NCBI RefSeq assembly: GCF_012276985.1
Contig: NZ_JAAXMM010000013.1
Location: forward strand, 111,923-175,922
Length of the DNA: 64,000 bases
Source: Agrobacterium sp. a22-2
GTDB lineage: Bacteria; Pseudomonadota; Alphaproteobacteria; Rhizobiales; Rhizobiaceae
Reading direction: 5' to 3'
A program made the translations under genes and the position numbers. Positions 17,246-25,489 of this stretch are shown piece after piece (positions within the stretch are counted from its first letter, which is position 1; the number at the start of each line of letters is the position of its first letter). The notes beneath the pieces were generated by a model, which saw only the letters and a program-made list of their open reading frames with translations, made no database searches and was not told the origin of the DNA.

Positions 17246-18238
17246 TCAGAGATCGAACTGATAGGCCTTCGGCACGAAGCGGTAGCCGGTATCGAGCGGT
17301 TCGACATAGCCGACGGCCGGGAACGGCATGTGATAGCCTAAGAAGGCCAGCCTCTCGGTTGCCAGCATGTCGAAGACCTTCTTGCGGCTGGCGGCAGCGG
17401 CGGCCTTGTCCATGTCGAAACGCACTTCCCACTCCGGCTTCTGCAAGGACAGCACGAAATGGTTGGCGGTGTCAGCCGTCAGCACAAGCTGGCGTCCCTC
17501 CGATTGCAGCCGATAGATCATGTGGCCGGGCGAATGGCCGAAAGCCGCCATGGCGGTGACACCGGTGACGACATCGGCGCCATCGGCAATGAAGATCATC
17601 TTGTCGGCCAGCGGCTTCACATTGGCCAGAACACCCTTCTGGCCGTTTTCGGCCGGCGTGCCGGCACGGGCCGGATCGACCCAGAAATCATATTCGGCCT
17701 GGCCGGTCACGTAGCGGGCATTGGGGAAAGCCGGCTTGCCGTCTTCCATCAGCCCACCGATATGATCGCCGTGCATATGGGTAAGCACGACGATCGACAC
17801 ATCTTCCTGGTTATAGCCGGCGGCCGTCAGCCCTTCGATCAGGCGTCCGCCGCCCTGGGCGCGTGCAGCCGCCCCAAGGCCGGTGTCGAACAGCACGACC
17901 TCGGAACCGGTATTGACCAGGACCGGCGCAAAGCTGTTGACGAACTGGTCGGGCGGCAGGAAATTCTGCTTCAAGAGATCGGCGACCACTTCCGCCGACT
18001 GATTGGTGCCGAAGGTTTCCGCAGGCGCGCCCGATGGCCTTGCGCCGTCCTTCACCACCACCACTTCGAACGTGCCGACCTTGAACCGATGGGTTTCCGG
18101 CGGCATGGCGTGATCGATGTCCATCGTCGTGCTGGTCGCCTGCGCCTGGGCCTGGGCGCTACCGGTCATGAGATAAGGCGCGGAAAGCGCACCCAAACCG
18201 GCCGCCCCCAGCAATACGCGTCTGTTCAATGAAACCAT
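17246..18238 (-). CDS. MBL-fold metallo-hydrolase, Tat-exported
   Basis: 330 residues from the ATG at 18238, which has CAGGAGGG upstream; the frame continues further without a ribosome-binding site. A twin-arginine signal (SLNRRVLLGAAGLGALSAPY, cleavage near GSAQAQA) predicts periplasmic location. Metal ligands are THMHGDHIGG, GHSPGHM and the Asp in TADTANH. The overall layout resembles the quorum-quenching lactonase and methyl-parathion-hydrolase-like branch, but the substrate cannot be told from the sequence. It is divergent from the MFS gene. Confidence 0.88.
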   Translation of the reverse strand: MVSLNRRVLLGAAGLGALSAPYLMTGSAQAQAQATSTTMDIDHAMPPETHRFKVGTFEVVVVKDGARPSGAPAETFGTNQSAEVVADLLKQNFLPPDQFVNSFAPVLVNTGSEVVLFDTGLGAAARAQGGGRLIEGLTAAGYNQEDVSIVVLTHMHGDHIGGLMEDGKPAFPNARYVTGQAEYDFWVDPARAGTPAENGQKGVLANVKPLADKMIFIADGADVVTGVTAMAAFGHSPGHMIYRLQSEGRQLVLTADTANHFVLSLQKPEWEVRFDMDKAAAAASRKKVFDMLATERLAFLGYHMPFPAVGYVEPLDTGYRFVPKAYQFDL

Positions 18239-18446
18239 CCTACCCTCCTGTTCGCATTCGCAGTCCTTCTGGACCGGGCACCTGCCAAGATAGAAGCACA
18301 AGCCGCGAAGAAAACCGGCCTCACGCAGACGTGAACGGATCGCGTAAACTTTGCCGATCCGGCATTGGCAGCGGGGCGTTCCGGCGGTAGAAGGATCGCG
18401 CCTTACCGTCCCGCCACAGGTCCCCCAGTTCCAGGGTTTTTACCGG

Positions 18447-19853
18447 ATGAACCGCGTCGTTCCGCTTATCCTCGCCGTCGCGCTCTTCATGGAGCAGATG
18501 GATTCCACCGTGATTGCCACGGCGCTGCCGGCGATTGCGGCCGATCTCCATGTCGGGCCGATCACGCTGAAGCTGGCGTTGACCTCCTATATGGTGGCGC
18601 TGGCGATCTTCATCCCGGTCAGCGGCTGGATGGCCGACCGGTTCGGCGCCAAGCGCATCTTCCGGCTGGCGATCATGGTCTTCGTGCTGGGATCGGTGCT
18701 GTGCGCCGTCTCGTCCTCGCTGTTTGCCTTTGTCGGCGCCCGCTTCCTGCAGGGCATGGGCGGGGCGATGATGACACCGGTCGGGCGCTTGGTGCTGCTG
18801 CGTACCACCAAGCGCAGCGATCTCGTTTCGGCCATGGCGCTTTTGACCATTCCCGCCCTGGTCGGCCCGTTGAGCGGACCGCCGATCGGCGGCTTCATCA
18901 CCACCTATTTTTCCTGGCACTGGATCTTCCTGATCAATGTGCCGATCGGCTTTCTCGGCGTCTGGCTGGCGACCGTCTACCTGCCGGAGGTGCCGGCCAC
19001 CAATCCGCCGCCGGTCGACGTCAAGGGCTTTTTCTATTGCGCGCTCGCCACCGCCGGCATCGTCTTCGGCCTGTCCGTCGTCAGCCTGCCGGCGCTGCCG
19101 CCGATCATTGGCGTTGCCGCCACGGTGTCGGGCATCATCGGCGCCATACTCTTCGTGCATCACGCACGCCGCCATAAGGCGCCGCTGATCAATCTCGATC
19201 TGTTCCAGAACCGCACCTTCCGCGCCGCCTCGATCGGCGGCACGATCTTCCGGGTCTCGACCGGCGCCATCCCCTTCCTGATGCCGCTGATGCTGCAGCT
19301 CGGCTTCGGGCTGACGCCGTTTCAATCCGGCCTGATCACCTTTACCGGAGCGATCGGCGCCATCACCACGAAATTCGCCGCCAAGCGGGTGTTTGCCGCC
19401 GTCGGTTTCCGCCGCATGCTGATTGCAGCACCGCTGTTCGCCGCCGCCACCACCCTGCCATCGGCCTTCTTCACGCCGGAGACATCCTATATCCTGATTT
19501 CCACCATCCTGCTGATGGCAGGATTTGCCCGGTCGTTCTTCTTCACCGGCGTCAATGCGCTCAGCTATTCGGATATCGGCGACGACCAGGCAAGCCAGGC
19601 GACCTCGGTGGGGTCCGTCCTGCAGCAGGTGGGGCTGGCGCTCGGCGTGGCGGTGGCGGCGGCCATCCTGGAGGCCAGCACGCTGATCAGCGGCGCGCCG
19701 CTCGACCTTTCCGATTTCCATGTGGCCTTCGCCATCGTCACCGGACTGTCGATGCTGGCAGCCGTGCCGTTCCTGACGCTTTCGCCCAATGCCGGTGCCG
19801 CCGTGTCCGGCCATGGGGTGGCAAAGGCGCATGAGGAAATGCCGGTCAAGTAG
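18447..19853 (+). CDS. MFS drug exporter, DHA2 (14-helix) family
   Basis: 468 residues with about 14 hydrophobic segments. The first helix holds the DHA2 signature ALFMEQMDSTVIATALPAIA; GWMADRFGAKRIF is the loop 2-3 motif and GPPIGGFI is motif C. It would be a proton-driven multidrug exporter of the inner membrane. The start at 18447 is chosen because it begins directly before helix 1; a TTG further upstream is possible. It is divergent from the Tat-exported metallo-hydrolase across about 200 bases. Confidence 0.88.
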   Translation: MNRVVPLILAVALFMEQMDSTVIATALPAIAADLHVGPITLKLALTSYMVALAIFIPVSGWMADRFGAKRIFRLAIMVFVLGSVLCAVSSSLFAFVGARFLQGMGGAMMTPVGRLVLLRTTKRSDLVSAMALLTIPALVGPLSGPPIGGFITTYFSWHWIFLINVPIGFLGVWLATVYLPEVPATNPPPVDVKGFFYCALATAGIVFGLSVVSLPALPPIIGVAATVSGIIGAILFVHHARRHKAPLINLDLFQNRTFRAASIGGTIFRVSTGAIPFLMPLMLQLGFGLTPFQSGLITFTGAIGAITTKFAAKRVFAAVGFRRMLIAAPLFAAATTLPSAFFTPETSYILISTILLMAGFARSFFFTGVNALSYSDIGDDQASQATSVGSVLQQVGLALGVAVAAAILEASTLISGAPLDLSDFHVAFAIVTGLSMLAAVPFLTLSPNAGAAVSGHGVAKAHEEMPVK

Positions 19854-20076
19854 CGTCGACAACCGCCTGTCATAGTCCAGAAGCCGGTTCCCACATTCGG
19901 GCCCAGCCCTGACCGAGATATGGAATCCAGGTAAATGCCGGTGCCAACTCTCCTTGTGGCATGGGTGCGTGGGGCGGTTTATCTTGCGGACAATATCTTC
20001 TTCAAGCAATCTGCGCTCTCCCCTGACGCAGAACGTTGGTTTTTGCGACTTGACGAAATTCGCGTTCCTCGGCTCC

Positions 20077-20973
20077 TCAAGCGGCTGAAACCGACCGGGA
20101 GCGGCGAACACCCCACTTCAGCGTCACGCCGAGGCTTGCGATCAGAATGCAACCTACCCCGGCATATTGCGCCGGCCCCAGCCGATGGCCATAGAAAATG
20201 GCATCGACAATGATCGCAGTTGCCGGATAGAGAAACAACAGCACGGCGGCCAAGGGCGTCGAGAGCTTCGGCAGTGCGTTATAGAGCAGCATGTAAACAC
20301 CGCCGGTATGTACGACGCCGATAACGGCAAACCACTCCCATTGGACGGATGACACCTCCAAAAGTCCTACTGGCACCACCAGCGCCAGAAGCACTATGCC
20401 GCAAAGACACTGAACGAAGGCCAATTGAGGTCCGGTGATGCCCGTCAGTCCTTTGGCGATAATCGTAACAATTGAATAGAGAAACGCACCGCCGAGCGCG
20501 CAGCAGATCCCGAGCAGCCAGGATGCATCGGCAGCAGTCTGGCCTTTGGTGGACCCCGTGGCCAAAGCAAGCCCGATTAGCGCCACGGCAATCCATCCAA
20601 AGGTGGCGGCATGCAACTGCTCACGAAAGACCAGCGCGCCGATCACCACCACCATGAACGGCTGGACATGAAAGACGATCGTGGCAACCGCGATGCCAAT
20701 ATGTTGCATGGCCGTAAAGAACAAAACCCAGTTGCCGACCATCAGCAGGCCACTGGCAAGCGCAAGACCGAGCACTTTCGTCGGCAGGCGCATCACCCCG
20801 TAAAGATTGCCCCGGATGGCACCATAAAGCGCCAGGACGAGGCCGCCGAGCAAACATCGGTAGAACGTGACTGACAAAGGGTCCGCACCGCTCTCCAGAA
20901 CACAGACCCCAAGGGTCCCCAACAACATCTGGGCGGCCGCCACGCCGATGAAACCCTGGATTTGCTTGGTCAT
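20077..20973 (-). CDS. EamA/DMT-superfamily transporter
   Basis: 298 residues from the ATG at 20973, preceded by AGGAGCGG. Ten hydrophobic helices in two EamA repeats (GFIGVAAAQMLLGTLGVCV ... and WLLGICCALGGAFLYSIVTI ...). It would move a metabolite or amino acid across the inner membrane; the substrate is unknown. It is divergent from the LysR gene at 21081 across a very AT-rich 107-base gap, so that regulator probably controls it. Confidence 0.88.
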   Translation of the reverse strand: MTKQIQGFIGVAAAQMLLGTLGVCVLESGADPLSVTFYRCLLGGLVLALYGAIRGNLYGVMRLPTKVLGLALASGLLMVGNWVLFFTAMQHIGIAVATIVFHVQPFMVVVIGALVFREQLHAATFGWIAVALIGLALATGSTKGQTAADASWLLGICCALGGAFLYSIVTIIAKGLTGITGPQLAFVQCLCGIVLLALVVPVGLLEVSSVQWEWFAVIGVVHTGGVYMLLYNALPKLSTPLAAVLLFLYPATAIIVDAIFYGHRLGPAQYAGVGCILIASLGVTLKWGVRRSRSVSAA

Positions 20974-21080
20974 GCTATGTCCGCTCCTAAAGTCCCTTCG
21001 CATGTCTCAGGATATTGCCTTGTCAATTAGATATACAATCAATATAATACAAACATATTCGTTGGAGTTTCCAAATAATC
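20974..21080. promoter_or_regulatory. Divergent promoter region between the EamA transporter and lysR
   Basis: A strikingly AT-rich stretch in a GC-rich neighbourhood, including ATACAATCAATATAATAC. TATAAT (about 21041-21046) is a candidate -10 for lysR. A LysR T-N11-A site is likely but I cannot fix one. Confidence 0.45.
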
Positions 21081-21935
21081 ATGGAGCTTGATCATACCCT
21101 GCTCCGCACTTTCGTGGCATGTGTCGACGTGATGAGTTTCACGCGGGCCGCCTCCGCCGTGCATAAATCACCCGCCACCGTTTCCACGCAGATCGCCCGG
21201 CTCGAAGCCGAGATCGGGGCGGCGCTCTTTATCCGTGACACACGCAATCTGGCTCTGACGCAGACCGGCGAAGAACTGGATGCCTACGCCCGGCGCATTC
21301 TGAGGCTGCATGACGAGGCCGTGGAAGCCTTTCGCAAGCCCGATATTGCCGGTTCGATCACCATCGGCGCGCCTGACGACTATATCTCACATATCATGCC
21401 GCCCGTGCTGCGCCGCTTCGGCCAGTTGTTTCCCCGCGTCACCATCAAGATCATTTGTGCCCAGTCGACAGCACTTGTGCCGCAGATCGAGAGAGGGGAC
21501 ATCGATCTCGCCATCGTCACGCGGTCGCGGGGAGTGGAAGGACAACTCCTGCGACAAGAGCCTATGGTCTGGATCGCCTCCCGCGATCGGATTGCGCTGG
21601 AAAGGTGTCCGATGCCTGTTGCATTGTTCGAACCGGGAAGTCAGGCGCGCGCTGTTGTTCTGGCCGCGTTGGCGAAAAGCGACATCCGCTTCCAGCCCGC
21701 CTACGAGAGTTTCAGTCTGTCGGCACTTCTCACAGTGGTCGAGGCTGGGCTTGCCGTTGCCGCTGTCACGCGCATGTCGGTCCCCTCTGCCGTCGTGGAA
21801 TTGGTGCAGGCTGATGGATTGCCCGTGATCGAACGCCTTGACGTTGCCCTGATACGCAGTGCTGGGTCCAACAATCCACTCTGCGATTTCATGGCGGAGG
21901 CCATTCGCAATAGTGCCGAAGGCATGACCAGGTAG
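21081..21935 (+). CDS. LysR-family regulator, likely of the EamA transporter
   Basis: 284 residues. DNA-binding part LLRTFVACVDVMSFTRAASAVHKSPATVSTQIARLEAEIG, then the effector domain (SITIGAPDDYISHIMPPVLR, DIDLAIVTRSRG). It is a relative of the LysR protein at 2214, sharing the G-x-PDDY-x-x-x-x-MP block. Its divergent position suggests it regulates the exporter at 20077. A long imperfect palindrome follows the gene. Confidence 0.87.
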   Translation: MELDHTLLRTFVACVDVMSFTRAASAVHKSPATVSTQIARLEAEIGAALFIRDTRNLALTQTGEELDAYARRILRLHDEAVEAFRKPDIAGSITIGAPDDYISHIMPPVLRRFGQLFPRVTIKIICAQSTALVPQIERGDIDLAIVTRSRGVEGQLLRQEPMVWIASRDRIALERCPMPVALFEPGSQARAVVLAALAKSDIRFQPAYESFSLSALLTVVEAGLAVAAVTRMSVPSAVVELVQADGLPVIERLDVALIRSAGSNNPLCDFMAEAIRNSAEGMTR

Positions 21936-21987
21936 GACATTGGACAGCGGTTGACACTTACGGAACACAAGCTGCCCGGCCCTTCGG

Positions 21988-22088
21988 GTTGGCTGAAACG
22001 GGCCGCCTGATCGCCCGGCCAGCTTGGCCGTAGGGCGTGGCTACGACGCGCGCCGGCTGGGCGATCATCCGACTCCGTTTGAGCCAAC
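21988..22088. repeat. About 100-base imperfect palindrome (nested inverted repeats)
   Basis: Outer arms GTTGGCTGAAACGG (from 21988) and CCGTTTGAGCCAAC (to 22088) pair with one mismatch. Inner arms TGATCGCCCGGCCAGC (22008-22023) and GCCGGCTGGGCGATCA (22052-22067) pair with two. A further GTAG/CTAC pair lies in the loop. It could fold as one long hairpin. No coding frame is seen. Confidence 0.65.
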
Positions 22089-22194
22089 AGAATGTTTCAA
22101 TCTAACCAGGAAACGCTCTAGTTAAGCTAAAAAATCGGAACCGCCGATTATTCAGGGGCGTATCTGTTGCAGAACGCATTCGCAAAAGTCGGAG

Positions 22195-22260
22195 TTTCGC
22201 GAAGGATATTTGCGACAGAAGGTATTCCATATTTCAGTGAGGGGCTGGACCTTCGGGCGA
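22195..22260. repeat. Copy 2 of the 67-base dispersed repeat
   Basis: Matches 16647-16713 without gaps. It lies directly before the stop of the VOC gene in otherwise non-coding DNA. Confidence 0.6.
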
Positions 22261-22266
22261 CATGCT

Positions 22267-22650
22267 TTATTCCGGCTTTTCGCAGACAGCCGACAGCTTG
22301 TTGCCGTCCGGATCGCGCACGTAACAGGCATAGAAATGTGCATGATAGGGCCGCAGGCCCGGCGCGCCTTCGTCCGTTCCGCCATGGGCAAGGGCTGCGT
22401 GGTAAAAGGCATCGACCGCAGCGCGGCTCGGCGCGTCCAGAGCGGTCATCGATCCGTTGCCGACCGTCGCGCGCTCGCCATTGACAGGCGTGAGCAACCA
22501 CAACCGACTGCGGCTATCGCCGGCGGCCCCATAGCCAACCTCGTCGTCCTTGCTGACCCGGCACTGGAGCCCAAGCGTTGCCAGCGCCGCATCGTAGAAG
22601 CGCTTCGAGCGGACGAGATCCGTCGAGCCGAGGGTGACATAGAGCAGCAT
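22267..22650 (-). CDS. VOC-family (glyoxalase/bleomycin-resistance fold) protein
   Basis: 127 residues from the ATG at 22650, with GAGGAGG about 11 bases upstream. The two beta-alpha-beta modules are visible: MLLYVTLGSTDLVRSKRFYDAALATLG and AHFYACYVRDPDGNKLSAVC. Metal-dependent dioxygenases, glyoxalases and resistance proteins share this fold, and the exact reaction is unknown. It follows rlmE by 16 bases in the same direction and is probably cotranscribed. Confidence 0.85.
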   Translation of the reverse strand: MLLYVTLGSTDLVRSKRFYDAALATLGLQCRVSKDDEVGYGAAGDSRSRLWLLTPVNGERATVGNGSMTALDAPSRAAVDAFYHAALAHGGTDEGAPGLRPYHAHFYACYVRDPDGNKLSAVCEKPE

Positions 22651-22666
22651 CGCAGCCCGTGCCTCC

Positions 22667-23452
22667 TCAATCCTGGTTTTCGTCGGCGGGAGCGTCCTCG
22701 CGCGCATCGTGGCCCGGACCGGCTTCGCCCTCGTCGTGGTGACCGACGACCATATCGCCCTGGCGGCCCTTGAAGCCCTTGGCCAGCAGGAACATCTCGA
22801 CCGATTCGGCGCGCGAGGCGCCGGGCTTGACGTGGATGACCTGCTTGAAATTCTTCTTCAGCAGGTTGAGCAGGTCCTTTTCCGTGCCGCCCTGGAAGGT
22901 TTTTGCCAGGAAATGGCCGCCTTCGGCCAGGACGTCGATGGCGAAATAGGCCGCGACCTCGCACAGATGCATGGTGCGCAGGTGATCGGTGCGCTGGTGG
23001 CCGGTGGTGGGGGCCGCCATGTCGGAAATCACCACATCTGGCATGCCGCCGACCGCCTCGATCAGCAGGCGCGGCGCATCCGCATCGAGAAAGTCGAGCT
23101 GCAGGATCTTGACGCCCGGCAGCTGGTCCATTTCGAGGAAATCGATGGCCGCGACGCGGATGTCGCTGTCGGTCGAGCCGGTGACATTGGCGGCGATCTG
23201 CGACCAGCTGCCCGGAGCAGCGCCCAGGTCGATGATGCGCTGCGCGCCTTTGAGGATCTGGTGCTTCTCGTCGATCTCGAGCAGCTTGAAGGCGGCGCGG
23301 GCGCGATAGCCCTCCAGCTTGGCGCGCTGCACATAGGGATCGTTGATATGGCGCTCCAGCCACCGCCGCGACGATGCCTTGAGCTTGCCCTTCTTGACCC
23401 TCTGGCCGAGTTTACGGCCGGTCCGGTTTCCACCGATCGATGCTTTAGCCAT
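22667..23452 (-). CDS. rlmE: 23S rRNA (uridine-2552 2'-O) methyltransferase
   Basis: 261 residues from the ATG at 23452; a TTG slightly upstream overlaps the ppx stop and is less likely. The product methylates U2552 of 23S rRNA with S-adenosylmethionine. The SAM motif is IIDLGAAPGSWSQIA, and the catalytic K-D-K-E is represented by AAFKLLEID, ISDMAAPTTGH, LAKTFQGG and KPGASRAESVEMFL. The basic N terminus (RTGRKLGQRVKKGKLK) would help bind the ribosome. It follows ppx closely. Confidence 0.94.
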   Translation of the reverse strand: MAKASIGGNRTGRKLGQRVKKGKLKASSRRWLERHINDPYVQRAKLEGYRARAAFKLLEIDEKHQILKGAQRIIDLGAAPGSWSQIAANVTGSTDSDIRVAAIDFLEMDQLPGVKILQLDFLDADAPRLLIEAVGGMPDVVISDMAAPTTGHQRTDHLRTMHLCEVAAYFAIDVLAEGGHFLAKTFQGGTEKDLLNLLKKNFKQVIHVKPGASRAESVEMFLLAKGFKGRQGDMVVGHHDEGEAGPGHDAREDAPADENQD

Positions 23453-23466
23453 GATATGTCCCGTGC

Positions 23467-25044
23467 TCAACGCTCTCTTGGGCCGTTCGGCCGCCGCGGT
23501 CGATGGCGCCGCCAGACGCCGTCATCCGCCATCATGTCGGTCAGGAGACCTTCCCTCAAGCCCCGATCGGCGACCCGCATGCGGTTCGACGGCCAGCGCC
23601 TGCGGATCGCCTCCAGAATGGCGCAGCCGGCCAACACCAGATCGGCACGATCCGGGCCGATGCAAGGATTGGCGGCGCGGCTGGAATAGTCCCAGGACAA
23701 AAGCTTGGCCTGCATGGCCGAAACCTCGTCGTCGGTCAGCCACAGGCCATCGACGCGGCGGCGATCATAGCGCGGCAGGTCGAGATGCACGCCGGCCAGC
23801 GTCGTAACCGTACCCGATGTACCGATCAGGTGAAAATCCTCGGCCATGTCGGCCAGGCCGAGATCGGACAGCGGCGGGCAATCGAAACGATCGAGCATGG
23901 CGGCGACCTCGCCGATCATTGCCTCGAAGATCACCGGCGACACATCGCGGCCGCCATGGCGTTCCGACAATGTGACGACGCCGACCGGAAGCGAGGTCCA
24001 ATGGGTGATATGGTTGGCAAGCCGGCTGGAGCGGTTGTCGGCGATACGGATCACGGCGATCTCGGAGGAGCCGCCGCCGATATCGAACAATACGACCGAG
24101 CGGGTTTCGCGGCCGACCAGCGAGGAGCAACCCGACACCGCCAGCCGCGCCTCGGTTTCGCGATCGATGATTTCCAGATCCAGCCCGGTTTCGCTGACGA
24201 CGCGACGCAAAAACTCCTCGCCGTTTTCGGCGGCCCGGCAAGCCTCGGTGGCGATCAGCCGCATGCGGCGGATCTCGCGGCCGGCCAGCTTGGAGGCGCA
24301 GATGCGCAGCGCTTCGACCGCCCGGTCCATGGCATCCGACGACAGGCGGCCGCTGGCGGCGAGCCCCTCGCCGAGCCTGACGATGCGCGAAAAGGCATCG
24401 ACGACACGGAACTGGCCGGGCTTGGTCGGCTGGGCGATCAACAGGCGGCAATTGTTGGTGCCGAGATCAAGCGCTGCATAGAGATCGGGGATATGGGGTG
24501 CTGCGGCCACCGTCGGGCGCGGATGCGGCTCGCCCGTGGCGGAACCGGCAGACGGCAGGACGGCAGACGCGGCAACAGCGCCCGAATGAGGCGACGGACG
24601 GAACGCAGAGGCACCAGCCTCGACGACCCGGCCGGCCGGCACGGGGGCCTTGCCGGGAACCAGCGGCCGGCCCTGCAGGCCGCGTTTGTTGCGGGATTTG
24701 CGCCGGCGCTTGCCCGCCTTGGCGATCGGCAAACCACCGGCCACCACGATTTGGGCAACGGGCTCCACTGCATGGGTCTGAGGCGCCACGCCGGGCTGGG
24801 CTGCGGGCGTGTTTTTCTTGCGTCTACGCTTGCGCTTGCGCGCCGGAGACGATCCATCCTGGTTCGGGGAACGTCCTGTCGGGTCGGCCTTGACGGACTG
24901 ACCCTCGACACCAGACAATACCGGCAGGGAGGCATTCGACCCTCTCCGCTTCGACTTGCCACGCCGGGAGGAATTGCCCTCCCCGCGCTTTGTCGCAGAC
25001 GCCCCTTCTGTTGGCGGCGCTGGGCCGCTTTCGGGGTCTTTCAC
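23467..25044 (-). CDS. ppx: Ppx/GppA phosphatase with long basic N-terminal extension
   Basis: 525 residues; the start appears to be GTG. The catalytic part (from about residue 190) has the actin-like fold: YAALDLGTNNCRLLIAQ, VRLGEGLAASGRL, RLIATEACRAAENG, the P-loop FDIGGGSSEI and GTSGTVTTLAG. The family hydrolyses polyphosphate or pppGpp; which of the two cannot be told here. The first 190 residues are low-complexity and highly basic (KRKRRRKKN, KRRRKSRNKR), unlike the enzyme core. Residues about 40-50 read LPVLSGVEGQ, which may be a repeat element translated in frame. rlmE follows 14 bases after the stop. Confidence 0.88.
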   Translation of the reverse strand: MKDPESGPAPPTEGASATKRGEGNSSRRGKSKRRGSNASLPVLSGVEGQSVKADPTGRSPNQDGSSPARKRKRRRKKNTPAAQPGVAPQTHAVEPVAQIVVAGGLPIAKAGKRRRKSRNKRGLQGRPLVPGKAPVPAGRVVEAGASAFRPSPHSGAVAASAVLPSAGSATGEPHPRPTVAAAPHIPDLYAALDLGTNNCRLLIAQPTKPGQFRVVDAFSRIVRLGEGLAASGRLSSDAMDRAVEALRICASKLAGREIRRMRLIATEACRAAENGEEFLRRVVSETGLDLEIIDRETEARLAVSGCSSLVGRETRSVVLFDIGGGSSEIAVIRIADNRSSRLANHITHWTSLPVGVVTLSERHGGRDVSPVIFEAMIGEVAAMLDRFDCPPLSDLGLADMAEDFHLIGTSGTVTTLAGVHLDLPRYDRRRVDGLWLTDDEVSAMQAKLLSWDYSSRAANPCIGPDRADLVLAGCAILEAIRRRWPSNRMRVADRGLREGLLTDMMADDGVWRRHRPRRPNGPRER

Positions 25045-25327
25045 TGACTTTTTCCGTCGCGCCGCGCAAAGCCATCAAGGCATGCCGCTGGCGTCTTTTC
25101 GATTTTCGTTGGCGCGATGATACCAGCCACCCGGCCTTTCGCCAAACGGTTTTTGGCGGCCCGGCCGGGCCTCACCCGCCAGGCCTTTCGCGGCCCTTTT
25201 GGGTGGCAAAACAGGGCTCATCATTTTCCTGCAGTTTTTTTGGTCCGGGGTATTTGCAAGTGCCGATCTTTTTGTTTATAAGCCCGCCTCACCGGCAGGC
25301 GCACTTGAGAGCGCCAAGCAGCCCAGT

Positions 25328-25401
25328 TGGGGAATAGTTCAACGGTAGAACGACGGACTCTGACTCCGTTAATCTTGGTTCGAATCCAGGTTCCCCAGCC
25401 A
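25328..25401 (+). tRNA. tRNA-Gln (anticodon CUG), with encoded CCA
   Basis: Acceptor arms TGGGGAA (25328-25334) and TTCCCCA (25391-25397), discriminator G and encoded CCA. The anticodon stem-loop is ACGGA-CTCTGAC-TCCGT, giving anticodon CTG (glutamine codon CAG). The T-loop has GGTTCGAATCC. The last 20 bases (25382-25401) are duplicated at 41406-41425, marking an integration site. Confidence 0.95.
25382..25401 (+). repeat. attL core: 3' end of tRNA-Gln
   Basis: The 20 bases GAATCCAGGTTCCCCAGCCA are identical to 41406-41425 and in the same orientation. The flanking bases differ on both sides, so the repeat length is exactly 20. Confidence 0.93.
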
Positions 25402-25453
25402 CTTTCCCTGTTAATATTCAATAACTTAGCTCCATGTCGCCAGTGTCGGGAAT

Positions 25454-25475
25454 ACCCCCACACTGCACCCCCACA
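25454..25475 (+). repeat. Left-end paired 9-mers, probable integrase arm sites
   Basis: ACCCCCACA at 25454-25462 and again at 25467-25475, starts 13 bases apart. The same pair with the same spacing and orientation occurs at the right end (41325-41346). Arm-type integrase binding is inferred from position and symmetry. Confidence 0.65.
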
Positions 25476-25489
25476 AGGGCGTCTTGGCG

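Noticed and set aside
18321..20111. A 596-residue minus-strand frame over the MFS gene
   Set aside because: Shadow of a 14-helix transporter; composition is the usual His/Gly/Gln-rich artefact.
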